Positions 23,662 through 33,464 of a DNA stretch of 43,579 nt are shown here, one piece after another. How positions within the stretch are numbered: position 1 is the first letter of the stretch; every line of letters starts with the position of its first letter. The DNA is from a virus. Location of the stretch: IMG/VR virus record IMGVR_UViG_3300033141_001665, positions 1 to 43,579 of that record; one strand, 5' to 3'. The translations under genes were made by a program, and so were the position numbers. The notes below the pieces were generated by a model. It did no database searches. It was not told the DNA's origin and saw only the letters and a list, made by a program, of their open reading frames with translations.

Positions 23662-24441
23662 ATGCCAAATCCTCTTGAAGAATGGTGGCGTAGATTGTGG
23701 GCGCCGGTGACGAATCGGATTCTTGCGTTCAATAGGAGTCTACCGTGGAATCAGACGCCGGAGATGCAGCGTAGATATACTCCGGCCAATGTTCAAGCAC
23801 AACCGCCACAGCAACAAGGTTCGCAAGGTGCTACTGGAGTCAGTCCAATTGGGCAATTGCGGCAGGCCGCTGGCAACCTGCCAGCTTCTGTGATTCGTGA
23901 TTGGCCGCAACATTTGGGGCCGCCGCCGAGCTTTGGTCCTCCACAGCCATTTACGATGAACTTGCCATTCTCGCCCGTCCAGCAAGCAACAGAAACGATG
24001 CGGGCCATAAATATGAGTGTTGGCAGATACAACCCATTGTTGCAGGCTTTGGCAAGCCAAGGGCCGTCAAGTGCCTCTCTCGCTGTCATGCCTCAAACCG
24101 CTGGGTTCGGTGGAATACCAACGCTGATGCCGACAAGTATTCCCGGCGCCCCTATAGTGGGTGGCTTTGGCGGAGCCAGTCCTTTCACCCAACTGATGGC
24201 GTCCAGCTCGCCAGCAGCACTTGCTATGGCTCAAAGTCAAATGTCTGGACGATCGACGCATAGAACCTCACCGCGTCCGGCATCACAATCTGCAACCTCC
24301 GGGCGATCGGCACGTAGAAGTTCGGCACGTCCGACAGCGCGACCCGCAACGCAGCCGATAAGTCGCCCTCCGATCAGTCGTATCGGCCGGACGCCGATTC
24401 CGATTAACCCGCTTCTGGCCATGTTTGCAGCAAGGAGGTAA
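23662..24441 (+). CDS. Pro/Gln-rich virion protein with Arg-rich tail, 259 aa
   Basis: ATG at 23662; GGAGG lies about 9 nt upstream, in the previous gene. After an amphipathic start (NPLEEWWRRLWAPVTNRIL), the protein is low-complexity and rich in Pro, Gln, Ala and Ser. It ends in an Arg/Ser-rich tract (SGRSARRSSARPTARPATQ) that looks disordered and nucleic-acid binding. Its place just before the ejection proteins suggests a DNA-associated internal or connector protein. No family is recognised. Confidence 0.7.
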   Translation: MPNPLEEWWRRLWAPVTNRILAFNRSLPWNQTPEMQRRYTPANVQAQPPQQQGSQGATGVSPIGQLRQAAGNLPASVIRDWPQHLGPPPSFGPPQPFTMNLPFSPVQQATETMRAINMSVGRYNPLLQALASQGPSSASLAVMPQTAGFGGIPTLMPTSIPGAPIVGGFGGASPFTQLMASSSPAALAMAQSQMSGRSTHRTSPRPASQSATSGRSARRSSARPTARPATQPISRPPISRIGRTPIPINPLLAMFAARR

Positions 24442-24444
24442 GCG

Positions 24445-25995
24445 ATGTCTGATGCGCTGCTACCTATCGGTTGGGGCATATTGCAAAGCCTTCTTGGCCT
24501 TGGCACGGCCGGAATGTCCGCCGAGCAAGAACGTATCCTGAATGAGCAGAACAACGCCATGCGTCGGTTTACATTGCTGAACACGCTAGCGGCGTTGAAC
24601 AATTACGCTGGCACCTCGCGTGGCGCCACGCAGTATCTTGAAGGTACTATGCCGGTCATGCAGTCATTGATGACCAAGGCTGGTATCGGAGGCATTGAAT
24701 CTGCTTATGCCGGCAACTTAAAAGATATGGGTGCGTTGTATGATGCACTCCAGAGCAACCTGGCCGCCGGATCTGAACAACTCCAAACTCTTGTGGGTCA
24801 GACGTTGGGCCGGTGGGAAACTGGCGCCGGAAATCTGCTGAGTGGGTATGACGTTCTTGCAAATCAGATCGCTAGCCGTGGCGGATCTGCGTTGGCCGCT
24901 CTTGATGAAGCTACAAATCGAATGAACCTTCTCGGCCAGCAGGCTATGAGCACGTTTGGTGGTCTCAAAGCGGAAGACTTGCTTGCTGCCCAGCAGCGGT
25001 ATGATACGACAATGGGATTGCTTGGTACACTCGGAAGCCAGACTACACAGCGGTTTGAGGAATTGATGGGCCAAGATGTCTCCGGCTATCAACAGCGGTA
25101 CAACACCGCCATGCAGATGTTGGAAGGCATGGGCGAACAGGAACGTCGAGATATTATGCGCCAGTATGACACGCTGGCGCGTCAAAATGCCCAACAGCTT
25201 GTAAGTCGCGGGTTGGGCAGCACGATCCTCATGGCTGGTAGCAAGACGGCGACCGAACGCGAACGGCGCGGCGCACTTGGCAGGCTTGATGAGCGACTAC
25301 GCCAGCAACGACTCGGAACCCATGCCGCTTTGTCTGGCGACACGCTGGCCGCTCAAGGTCGATGGACTAGTGCATTGGCAAATCTGGCAAACACCCTGCG
25401 TGGTGAGACGGTCGGAACGCATCTCGGCCTGACCGGGGAGCAGCAGCAGCTTCGACATGAGTGGAACACTGCATTGGCGAACTTGGCGAACACGTTGCGT
25501 GGCGAGCAGGCCGGCATGGCCCAAACACGGGCAGGGACTACGATTGATTTCTTGAATCAGATCACTGGTGCCCAACAGGCTAAACTCGGTACTCAGCAGC
25601 AGTTGCTTGGTGCGGATATCAATTTGTATAGTAACTTGGCGAACCAAATCTTCGGCTATGGCCAGCAATCGCGTGAAGCAACATTGAACGCGCTTGGCGG
25701 CATGGCGGACCTATCGAGTCTGTATCGAGACCGATTGTTGCAGTTTGGACTTGGCCAGATTGGGCAGCAAGGATCAATGCTTGAACACTTGGCGAACAGG
25801 CGAGTTGCTACGGAAGGTGATATCATGGCCAACTTGCAGACTATTATGACGGGCATCCCAGTCGAGCCGAACACGTATTACGGCATTGGAAACATGGGCG
25901 CGGCGCTGCAAAGCGGACTAGATACGATGTTGCAGATGTGGCAAGCAAACAAGCTGGCCGAAGCATCAAAGTCTAATAGCGGTTGGTTCTGGTGA
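24445..25995 (+). CDS. Internal virion (ejection) protein 1, 516 aa
   Basis: ATG at 24445 follows AAGGAGG. A hydrophobic N-terminus (LPIGWGILQSLLGLGTAG) precedes Gln/Ala/Leu-rich helices typical of internal core proteins. Two tandem copies of about 33 aa carry W(T/N)(S/T)ALANLANTLRGE near residues 308 and 341 (25362 and 25461). With the two following genes it forms a trio like T7 gp14-gp15-gp16, which form the ejection channel. The assignment rests on composition and gene order. Confidence 0.72.
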   Translation: MSDALLPIGWGILQSLLGLGTAGMSAEQERILNEQNNAMRRFTLLNTLAALNNYAGTSRGATQYLEGTMPVMQSLMTKAGIGGIESAYAGNLKDMGALYDALQSNLAAGSEQLQTLVGQTLGRWETGAGNLLSGYDVLANQIASRGGSALAALDEATNRMNLLGQQAMSTFGGLKAEDLLAAQQRYDTTMGLLGTLGSQTTQRFEELMGQDVSGYQQRYNTAMQMLEGMGEQERRDIMRQYDTLARQNAQQLVSRGLGSTILMAGSKTATERERRGALGRLDERLRQQRLGTHAALSGDTLAAQGRWTSALANLANTLRGETVGTHLGLTGEQQQLRHEWNTALANLANTLRGEQAGMAQTRAGTTIDFLNQITGAQQAKLGTQQQLLGADINLYSNLANQIFGYGQQSREATLNALGGMADLSSLYRDRLLQFGLGQIGQQGSMLEHLANRRVATEGDIMANLQTIMTGIPVEPNTYYGIGNMGAALQSGLDTMLQMWQANKLAEASKSNSGWFW

Positions 25996-26020
25996 TCGTT
26001 GACGCTGCGGGAGACTGACG

Positions 26021-28285
26021 ATGGCATTTCAGTGGGGACTTGCAGGGCCTATCAACTGGTATCAGCCGATGCTGGATGCATTCGATCGGCATCAGCAGGC
26101 AATGCAAGTCTATGCCAATATGAAGGCCCAAGAAGCGCAGATCAAGGCCCAACAGGCTGCGCAAAATAGGCTATCCGGTCTTGGCGCATTATGGGCTGGT
26201 TCGATGCTTCTTGGTGGCGGACTGGAACTTGCCGGCCTTGGCGCTGTTGGCGCGCCGATCATGGGGGCCGGAACTGTTTTGGCTGCGGCATTCGGTTTAC
26301 CGGCTGCACAGGCTGGTTGGCGAGGTATGGTCGCCAAGGACGTGACAAGGGCCGAGTATGCCGAACGCGCCAAGTATGCCCAGATGGTTCATGGGCAACG
26401 CAAAGAGCTTGCCCAAATGGGGCAGCAGAGCGCGCTCGAACGCGAGAATGTCAGATTTGAGCATCAGAAAGGATTGGAGGAGCTCAGGCAACAAGGTGTA
26501 CAGGAACGCTTGCAGGCGCAGCAAGAAGCGTTCAGTCAGTTAAGCAGTGTACGCGCACAAAATGAGATTACAGTTGACGAAGCCAGGAAAAAGAGTTCAC
26601 TAGACGAATATCTTTTCAAGACTACCAACGGTATTTATAGTAGCGTCGAAGACGTAGAAAAAGATGCAGAAGCGATATCGGCACAAACGGGCGTAAAGGT
26701 AGAGCCTGCCGATGTAATACGCTATACGATTGCGGCCAATAAGAATGTCGCATCGAAAAAAATAAGGCAGATTGCAGGTTCCAACTGGGCCGATCCATAT
26801 GCCAGTCAGTTCACTGGGTTTCCCGAAATCCCGCCAACCGTCGGCGTGCCGGCACCGAATCCTGCCGTAACGAGCTTGTTGACGAGCAAAGCCGAAGGCG
26901 TGCTGAAGGACCAGCAACCCGGCGAGAGCCCCAAGAGCGCAATCAGCAGATTATTGGGCGCGTTCCCTGGCGACCACGCGGTCAATAACGCTGCAAGCAT
27001 TGTGAGCAGCGTTGCTGATGGCAATTACATGCGGCAGCATCTGGCGCGGAACTCTGCGATCCAGATGCCGCCTGAAGCAAGAGATATATACAACGAGTGG
27101 CAGGCGAAACGGAAGGGAATCTGGGCCGACAGGCAACTAAGCAGTAGGCAAAAAGCAATTGCTATCGGCAAACTTGACGATGAATACACTTCGCGGTTGA
27201 TGCCTTACCGCCAGTGGGTTGACCGGCAGCCGACTGCGCAGGATTACGTCAATCAATCGCTGGTCAACGTCAATGGCCGGCAGTTCTACTTCAACCCGAA
27301 CAACGGGAGTCTCAACCCGCTTGACGATGAGGACTTTGTCCGCGTCCATCCATCCTTGCCGTCAGTCCCGATTAGGCGCTACAACATTGAGTATGAGACG
27401 GCGAAGCAGCAACTTGAAGCACAGGGCAAAATCCCGACTGTTGGGGCGATTAACGCGCTTGTTGCAAGGCAGATCGCCAAGAATTATGGCATGGATGTCG
27501 ATATTGAAGTCCCAGAGTTGCAGGATGCCAGGGCCGCGTTGAGCGAGAAGGCCAAGCTGGAGTTGACAAAGATCGCAATCGACAAGTACAGCGAGGAGCG
27601 CAGGAACGCGCCTGATCCGTCGGCCGTTGATCCGGACGAGATAGCCAATGCCGTATATAGGATATATCAAAACTTCGGCGGTGGCCAGGCGGCGCCAGGC
27701 GGAGGTGGCATTGCTGGCGCTGCCGGTGGCGAGGAGCCGCCCAAGGACTTCAAAGTCCGATTGTTCGCAACGTACAAGCCGAGCCCGCTTGCGGTCGAAA
27801 GTATCGCAAAAGCCGGCGTGCAGCCTGAAAGCGTATCCAAGGACGAGTTCGCTGCCGCAACGCAATACTTGCAACAGGGCGGTACGGCGTCCACGTCGTT
27901 CGTGAAGACACTGATGTTGAACAAGTGGAGTATCAACGACATTGACGCCTTGCTGAAGGTGAACATGCAGAACGTATCAGACGAGCATCGCAAGGCAATG
28001 ATCGCCCATGCATTCAAAGATATGTCCAAGGACCAGGCAGTAAGCATTCTTTCGATGGTGATTGACCCGCACAATGTCGGATTGGATAAAGTTCCACCTG
28101 AGGTTGCCAAGCAGCGACTGGAAGCACTGCCGCCACAAACTCGGAATGCACTTATCGCTGCCGTGATGACTGCCAGCAAGAAGCCGTTGCTTGAACGACT
28201 ATTCAGTGGCGCAGCACGTGGGCCGAGTGGTGGAACAATGATTGGCGCGCCATATGCGCCAGGGGCACGGTATGAGCGTCAATGA
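26021..28285 (+). CDS. Internal virion (ejection) protein 2, 754 aa
   Basis: ATG at 26021 lies after GGGAG. The first 150 residues are helical and Gln-rich, with a Gly/Ala/Leu hydrophobic stretch (about 52-100, GSMLLGGGLELAGLGAVGAP). Its length is close to that of T7 gp15 (747 aa) and it holds the same gene order. Long charged coiled coils (LERENVRFEHQKGLEELRQQ) continue to about residue 190. It probably builds the ejection tube with its neighbours. It ends 14 nt inside the next gene. Confidence 0.72.
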   Translation: MAFQWGLAGPINWYQPMLDAFDRHQQAMQVYANMKAQEAQIKAQQAAQNRLSGLGALWAGSMLLGGGLELAGLGAVGAPIMGAGTVLAAAFGLPAAQAGWRGMVAKDVTRAEYAERAKYAQMVHGQRKELAQMGQQSALERENVRFEHQKGLEELRQQGVQERLQAQQEAFSQLSSVRAQNEITVDEARKKSSLDEYLFKTTNGIYSSVEDVEKDAEAISAQTGVKVEPADVIRYTIAANKNVASKKIRQIAGSNWADPYASQFTGFPEIPPTVGVPAPNPAVTSLLTSKAEGVLKDQQPGESPKSAISRLLGAFPGDHAVNNAASIVSSVADGNYMRQHLARNSAIQMPPEARDIYNEWQAKRKGIWADRQLSSRQKAIAIGKLDDEYTSRLMPYRQWVDRQPTAQDYVNQSLVNVNGRQFYFNPNNGSLNPLDDEDFVRVHPSLPSVPIRRYNIEYETAKQQLEAQGKIPTVGAINALVARQIAKNYGMDVDIEVPELQDARAALSEKAKLELTKIAIDKYSEERRNAPDPSAVDPDEIANAVYRIYQNFGGGQAAPGGGGIAGAAGGEEPPKDFKVRLFATYKPSPLAVESIAKAGVQPESVSKDEFAAATQYLQQGGTASTSFVKTLMLNKWSINDIDALLKVNMQNVSDEHRKAMIAHAFKDMSKDQAVSILSMVIDPHNVGLDKVPPEVAKQRLEALPPQTRNALIAAVMTASKKPLLERLFSGAARGPSGGTMIGAPYAPGARYERQ

Positions 28286-31200
28286 CTATCTGAGGCGTCT
28301 CTATAGTGACGACGAGCTTCGTGCAATGGTCCAGCAGGCGGGCGGTAGCCAGCAGCCGCCGGAGATCGTCATGGAGCCTGATACGGTCCCTGTCCGCAAT
28401 ATGGACACAGACGAGTTGCTTGATACGATCCGCGGTGCGATTGGTGACGAAGAATACAATCGCATTATGAAGGCTACCGCAATTGCGAATGGAGTTGTCA
28501 ACGAGTCATTCCCTGCCACGTCCATTTCAGAGCAACTAACGCCGGAGGAACAGCAGCAATACTTCATGCCGATATTGAGACAAATGGCCCAGGAAAAGGC
28601 CTTAGAGCCGCATAAAGAGTCGGTGCTGACGAATGCGACCAAAGCCTTGCTTCGTGGCATGCGGGACGAATACCTTGCATTTGAGGCTTATACACCGGCT
28701 GGCTCGCAAGTCGAACGCGAGGCCGCGCGGATACAAGATGCTGTGAATCCATTGAGCGGCGGGATCATTGCGCAAGGATTCTATGGTGCAGTACGGATGC
28801 TGCCGACGATCGGTGCTAGCATCGGAGCTGGTGCTGTCACTGGCGGAGTCGGTAGTACGGCTTATTTGGCCGCACGGTTCGCACCTGACGCTTATGACCG
28901 TGCTGTCGAAGCAGGAGTGAGTAAGCCGGCTGCACTGGCTCTTGCCGGGGTTGAGGGGCTTGTCAATGGTGTATTGGAGCGACTTCAGATTGTCAAATTG
29001 TTGCCGCCCGAAGCAGTCGGCACTGCCGGTAAGCTATTGCGACAGACACTTGTCAAGCATCTTGCTAGGGTCGGCGGCAAGAATGCACAACGCATGCTTG
29101 ACGCAGCCGTAAAGGCAGCCGCCAGGGAAACTGCATTGCCTGAAATTGTAGGTAGAATGCTATATGGTGCTGGAGCATTTACACAGGAATCCTTTATTGA
29201 GGCAGCCCAACAGGCGGTTTCTGAGTTCGGCACTCATGTGGCACACCTTATCGGAGGAACGGAACGCCCCGCTCTGAAGCAGTCATTGAAAAACATCAGC
29301 GATTCCTTCACGGGTGCGCTTGCAGTCTTCCCGTGGCTGCTTGCACCGAGCATGTTCGGCGGTCTTGGGGCGTCTGTTGCTAAGTATCGCCGGCAAGCCA
29401 GAGATGTACTATTGCATGACGACGGTGCCGTCGAGATGTTCGTCAGGACGAACCCTGACAAGGCGAAGGCCATGATCGACTCCGGCGAGACGAGCCGGTC
29501 GGCGTTGTGGCCGTTCAGCAGGGTATTGAGCGAAAGCGATCGTGCCGTCTTCCTCGGCAAGCTGCGGGATATCTATAACAAGCTTGTCGGGAAAGGCGAA
29601 CTTGAAAAAGGGGCACAGCAAAATGCCGAAGGAACTGGAACGCAGGCTGAAGCGACAGGCCAGGAAGCGGGGGTTAAAGCCGGGCAGCAAGAAGTTCAAC
29701 GCTTACGTGTACAAAACGTTGCAGAAAACCGGCTGGAAGCCGCACCGCAAGAAACGGAAGCGCAAGTGACGCAGGAAGTCGTTTCCGGCATGGCCGATAC
29801 GGCGGTTGACAATGCGGCCGCTAGGGTGGCTGAGAAGGGCCGCATTGCGCCAGAGGATGCGATGCCGCCATTGCAGTCTGCCGTTACTGAGCTTTTCGGC
29901 ATGGATCCTGCCGACTTCATCAAGGAGACAAGAAAGAAGGTCAGGAAGTTCGATGTTGATGCGTTGCGGCAGGATGAGAATTACATGACGGCCATGAAGC
30001 AGTACCTTGCTCTGCTTCCGGCCAATACGAACATCGTCAAGAGGTTAATGAAGGACTTTGACCTCAGCGCAAGCGAAGCACAGTCTGCCGCACAGGCGTT
30101 GTTTGGTGCGGATGTTGATGCCGGCTGGAAAGGTAAGGTCTGGCGTCAGGACGCGAAGAATATCAGGAAAACACTCAAAGAACAGGGGATCGACAAGAAA
30201 AAAGCGAAAAAGAAGCTGGGCAAGTTGTTCAAGGAGATTCCAGACGAGTATCGCGTCCTGACCGGCGAGGAAAAGCCGAAGAAGCTGAACATCAAGGAAG
30301 CAAGCGAGGTCAAGCAGCAAGTCAAAGCGGCGAGGCAGGAGGCAGAAGCGGCTAGCGAGCCGACGCTGTTTGACATGACGAAGGAAGTCAGTCCGGACGA
30401 AATCAATGCGTTCATGGCACGCGAGCCGGCGGCAATCAGGTTATTGCTTGATGGCATTCCGGTCGTCAAGCGGTTCGCCAAGAAGGCAGCCAAACGATTC
30501 AAGAACCCATCCGATTTGCCATATCCAGCATGGGAGGTAACGCAGAAGTGGGAAGGGTTCATGGCAAAATGGATGGCATACGGCGAGCTATTGGCCAAGA
30601 AACTGATTGCCGCACACAAGCAAGCACTCGGCGTAACGGCGGACTTCAGGCAGTTATACAAAGACCCGCGTGGATTCGCGCAGGCAGCAATTGAGGGGAT
30701 CGCACCGGAATATGGACGTGTGTACAACGAGATATTGCAAGGCAAACGTCCGCTTGAAGACGCTCCGGAGCACGTCAGGCCGATTCTGAAGGAAATGCGG
30801 CTCACACTCGATTCGTTCAGCGCATTGCTCACAAGGAGCGATGTCGTCCCGGACACGTTCAAAGAGACGGTCATCAATAATCTCGGCGTATGGCTCAAGC
30901 GCAGTTATCTAAAGTGGGCTGACCCGAAAGCGTACACGAAGTACGTCAAAAACCTTTCGGCTGAGACGGTCGAGAAATTGCGTAGTACGGTACGCAATAT
31001 CCTTGAGGACCAAATCCGCCGTGAGAACAGATTGCCCGAAGATGCGGACGTGAGCGATTATATTGAAGATGGCGACCTAGAGGCGATGGTCGAGCATATT
31101 CTGTTCTCTGGGATTGACGAACAGACCGGCCAGCCGATAGGTGTGGCAAGGGCGTTCGATACTCTGAGCCGCGTGACACGCCGCGATTTGCGCACGCTGC

Positions 31201-33464
31201 TCAGGCGGAAGGACCTGGACGAGGCGATTCGCGTTGCATGGGGCGAGATCGACAATCCGATCTACAACTTCATGTCGTCACTGCATCGGGTCGTACAGTT
31301 CGTTTCGTCTGACTTCGCGCTGAACGATTTGGTGAAAACGGGGTCCGGCAGATTTCTATTCACTAAGCCGACGATCGGCGAAGACGGTACGCAATATATC
31401 CATGCTGTCGATCTTAAGCCGAGAATGGCTTTCTCGCCACTTGTCGATCCAAATATGTACGCAGGCAAGAAGTTCTACACGACGGCCGAGATCGCCAAGG
31501 CGCTGTCGAAGTTCCAGTCCATCCCGATGAAGGAATACAGCGCGATCGTTCGCGCGTACATGAGCATGATCGGCTTGGCGAAGCGTGCCGCTACGATTTA
31601 CTACCACACAGCGCAAGTAAGGAATCATATTGGGTCGTTGTTCAAGTACATGGAGAACGGCCACTTTGATATGAAGGATTGGCCGCATGCCGTAATGATT
31701 GGCTTGCACGAGTTCGGCCCGAACTGGGCCGCCAGGTGGGGTGAGCTACTCGGCAAGACACCGGAGCAGATCGCAAAAGCCGAACGGCAATATCTGCAAT
31801 CGGTCGAGTCCGGCCTGATAGGCAAGTCGCCGGTAATCTATGAAGCGATGGCGCTCAAGAAGGGTGCTATCACACGCGACTGGATGATGCAGCAGATGCG
31901 GCTGGCCAACCCGAACATGTTGAAGGCCCTAATCGACACGTATGGTCGGCGAAAGATACTCGGATTCATGAACACGTTGTATTCGTTCGGCGACGACGTG
32001 CCGCGTATCATGTTCGCCATGTCCGAGTATCGCAAATACCGGAAGGTGTATCCAGAGTTACCTGAGAACGAAGTATGGAAGATTGCGGTCCGGAATACGC
32101 ACAATTTATTCTGGAATTATGATATGACTCCGGCCTCGATCAAGGAGTTCGGCCGGCTGGCGCCGTTCGGCCCGTTCATCGCGTTCCGGGCCGAAGCGTA
32201 CCGGACTGCGGTCAACCTGGCGGACCAGATCATCACGGAGCTACGCAATCCGCGAACGAAGGATATCGGCGTGCAGAGGCTCGCATCGGCGCTTGCAATG
32301 CGAGCGGTGATGCCAGCATTGCATTACTTTTCAAGGCTATTGCTTGGCGTCACGAATGATGAGGACAAGGCGATCCGCGAGTTTTTGCCGTCATGGTCGC
32401 GCAATAGCTTCCTGTTGTACCTTGGCAAGGGGCCGAATCGAGGTCAATACAAGTTCATCGACCTTACGTGGTCCACGCCGTACCAGGAGACGCAGAAGGC
32501 GATCATGGCGCTACTCAGAGGCGATAACGTCCGAGATGCCGTATGGGATGCATTTCTTGAATTGACTGATCCGTTCCTTGATCCACAGGTAGCACTTGCG
32601 CCACTTGAGGATGTCATCAAGTACAATGCACCATCAAAATATGAAGACTCGAAGAAATGGTTGTATGACGTTGTAACACGGTTCGGTGAAGCGTTTGTGC
32701 CGGGTTCGTTCAAGGCGTTGCAACGGCAATGGCATGCATTCACTGGCACGGTCGAGCGATCCGGCATTCAACGTAGCCCGTGGATTGAGTTGTTCGCCCA
32801 GTTCGGGTTCCGCACAACGAGCATCAACATTGATGAGCGTATGGGCCGACGGTTCTGGGAACTCGGTAGCCAATTGGATGAAGCGTACAGGCGGTTCAGA
32901 CGGATTGCCGTCTCGCCTGGCACGGTGGACGAGGGCGATATCGTTTCCGCTTACCAGCGCAGTATTGAGGAATCCAAGCGCATTGCGAAACGGATCGCAA
33001 CTGCGGCCGAGCGCGCGATGCGGTCAGTGGACGACCGCGACCGTGTGATTGCCGCCATGACTTCGGCCGGCATGAGCGAGACGCTTGTGAAACAGGCTTT
33101 GCAGGGCGAGTTCGTGCCGTATTTGCCGACCCGCAAGCTTGAGGAAGCCGTGCTCATGCGAGCACCGGAGAAGGAGGCCGAGGGCCGTATCAAGCTGCTC
33201 CGGTCGCTTTACACGAATTACCTCAAGGAATACATGCCGACCAAGGGCAGCGAAGCGTGGCGCAAGGCGTTGGAGCCGCTGTTCAGGGCACGGTTCTCGC
33301 ACAGGCCGAGAAGGACCAAGCGTGAAACGGATGATATGTACAGGCGTCGTGTGAAGTTATGGGAGGACCGGCGGGACTGGGCTTCTCAGACGATCAGGGA
33401 GCTTCACCTGACGAACCTGGACTATTCATGGTACAAACGTTTGCAGAAGGAGGACTTCAAATGA
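28272..33464 (+). CDS. Very large ejection/polyvalent protein with LPD38-like region, 1730 aa
   Basis: ATG at 28272 follows AGGGG and overlaps the upstream stop. Likely injected with the DNA, as T7 gp16 is. Hydrophobic segments lie at about 177-215 (TIGASIGAGAVTGGVGSTAY) and 348-370. A disordered Gln/Glu-rich linker (about 443-500) overlaps an embedded ORF. Basic helices follow. Residues about 1300-1530 (FRAEAYRTAVNLADQI, FIDLTWSTPY, DPFLDPQVAL) resemble LPD38, a domain of phage polyvalent proteins known to accompany injected effectors. No lysozyme motif is seen by eye. It is probably membrane-active in the host envelope. Confidence 0.8.
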   Translation: MSVNDYLRRLYSDDELRAMVQQAGGSQQPPEIVMEPDTVPVRNMDTDELLDTIRGAIGDEEYNRIMKATAIANGVVNESFPATSISEQLTPEEQQQYFMPILRQMAQEKALEPHKESVLTNATKALLRGMRDEYLAFEAYTPAGSQVEREAARIQDAVNPLSGGIIAQGFYGAVRMLPTIGASIGAGAVTGGVGSTAYLAARFAPDAYDRAVEAGVSKPAALALAGVEGLVNGVLERLQIVKLLPPEAVGTAGKLLRQTLVKHLARVGGKNAQRMLDAAVKAAARETALPEIVGRMLYGAGAFTQESFIEAAQQAVSEFGTHVAHLIGGTERPALKQSLKNISDSFTGALAVFPWLLAPSMFGGLGASVAKYRRQARDVLLHDDGAVEMFVRTNPDKAKAMIDSGETSRSALWPFSRVLSESDRAVFLGKLRDIYNKLVGKGELEKGAQQNAEGTGTQAEATGQEAGVKAGQQEVQRLRVQNVAENRLEAAPQETEAQVTQEVVSGMADTAVDNAAARVAEKGRIAPEDAMPPLQSAVTELFGMDPADFIKETRKKVRKFDVDALRQDENYMTAMKQYLALLPANTNIVKRLMKDFDLSASEAQSAAQALFGADVDAGWKGKVWRQDAKNIRKTLKEQGIDKKKAKKKLGKLFKEIPDEYRVLTGEEKPKKLNIKEASEVKQQVKAARQEAEAASEPTLFDMTKEVSPDEINAFMAREPAAIRLLLDGIPVVKRFAKKAAKRFKNPSDLPYPAWEVTQKWEGFMAKWMAYGELLAKKLIAAHKQALGVTADFRQLYKDPRGFAQAAIEGIAPEYGRVYNEILQGKRPLEDAPEHVRPILKEMRLTLDSFSALLTRSDVVPDTFKETVINNLGVWLKRSYLKWADPKAYTKYVKNLSAETVEKLRSTVRNILEDQIRRENRLPEDADVSDYIEDGDLEAMVEHILFSGIDEQTGQPIGVARAFDTLSRVTRRDLRTLLRRKDLDEAIRVAWGEIDNPIYNFMSSLHRVVQFVSSDFALNDLVKTGSGRFLFTKPTIGEDGTQYIHAVDLKPRMAFSPLVDPNMYAGKKFYTTAEIAKALSKFQSIPMKEYSAIVRAYMSMIGLAKRAATIYYHTAQVRNHIGSLFKYMENGHFDMKDWPHAVMIGLHEFGPNWAARWGELLGKTPEQIAKAERQYLQSVESGLIGKSPVIYEAMALKKGAITRDWMMQQMRLANPNMLKALIDTYGRRKILGFMNTLYSFGDDVPRIMFAMSEYRKYRKVYPELPENEVWKIAVRNTHNLFWNYDMTPASIKEFGRLAPFGPFIAFRAEAYRTAVNLADQIITELRNPRTKDIGVQRLASALAMRAVMPALHYFSRLLLGVTNDEDKAIREFLPSWSRNSFLLYLGKGPNRGQYKFIDLTWSTPYQETQKAIMALLRGDNVRDAVWDAFLELTDPFLDPQVALAPLEDVIKYNAPSKYEDSKKWLYDVVTRFGEAFVPGSFKALQRQWHAFTGTVERSGIQRSPWIELFAQFGFRTTSINIDERMGRRFWELGSQLDEAYRRFRRIAVSPGTVDEGDIVSAYQRSIEESKRIAKRIATAAERAMRSVDDRDRVIAAMTSAGMSETLVKQALQGEFVPYLPTRKLEEAVLMRAPEKEAEGRIKLLRSLYTNYLKEYMPTKGSEAWRKALEPLFRARFSHRPRRTKRETDDMYRRRVKLWEDRRDWASQTIRELHLTNLDYSWYKRLQKEDFK
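29623..29769 (+). CDS. Embedded out-of-frame basic mini-protein, 48 aa
   Basis: Lies in the +1 frame inside the 1730-aa gene. ATG 29623 has AAAAAGGGG about 9 nt upstream and stops at 29767-29769. The product (MPKELERRLKRQARKRGL then FNAYVYKTLQKTGWKPHR, ending in Lys/Arg) looks like a real small basic protein. I recall similar Y-V-Y-x-T-L-x-K-T-G-W-K-P tails in small phage ORFs, not checked. The host frame there is a low-complexity linker, as expected when a second gene is overprinted. Confidence 0.6.
   Translation: MPKELERRLKRQARKRGLKPGSKKFNAYVYKTLQKTGWKPHRKKRKRK

Noticed and set aside
28272-33464. Lysozyme or transglycosylase domain in the 1730-aa protein
   Set aside because: No E-x-x-A-like or GLMQ-like catalytic motif could be seen; left as a question rather than a call.
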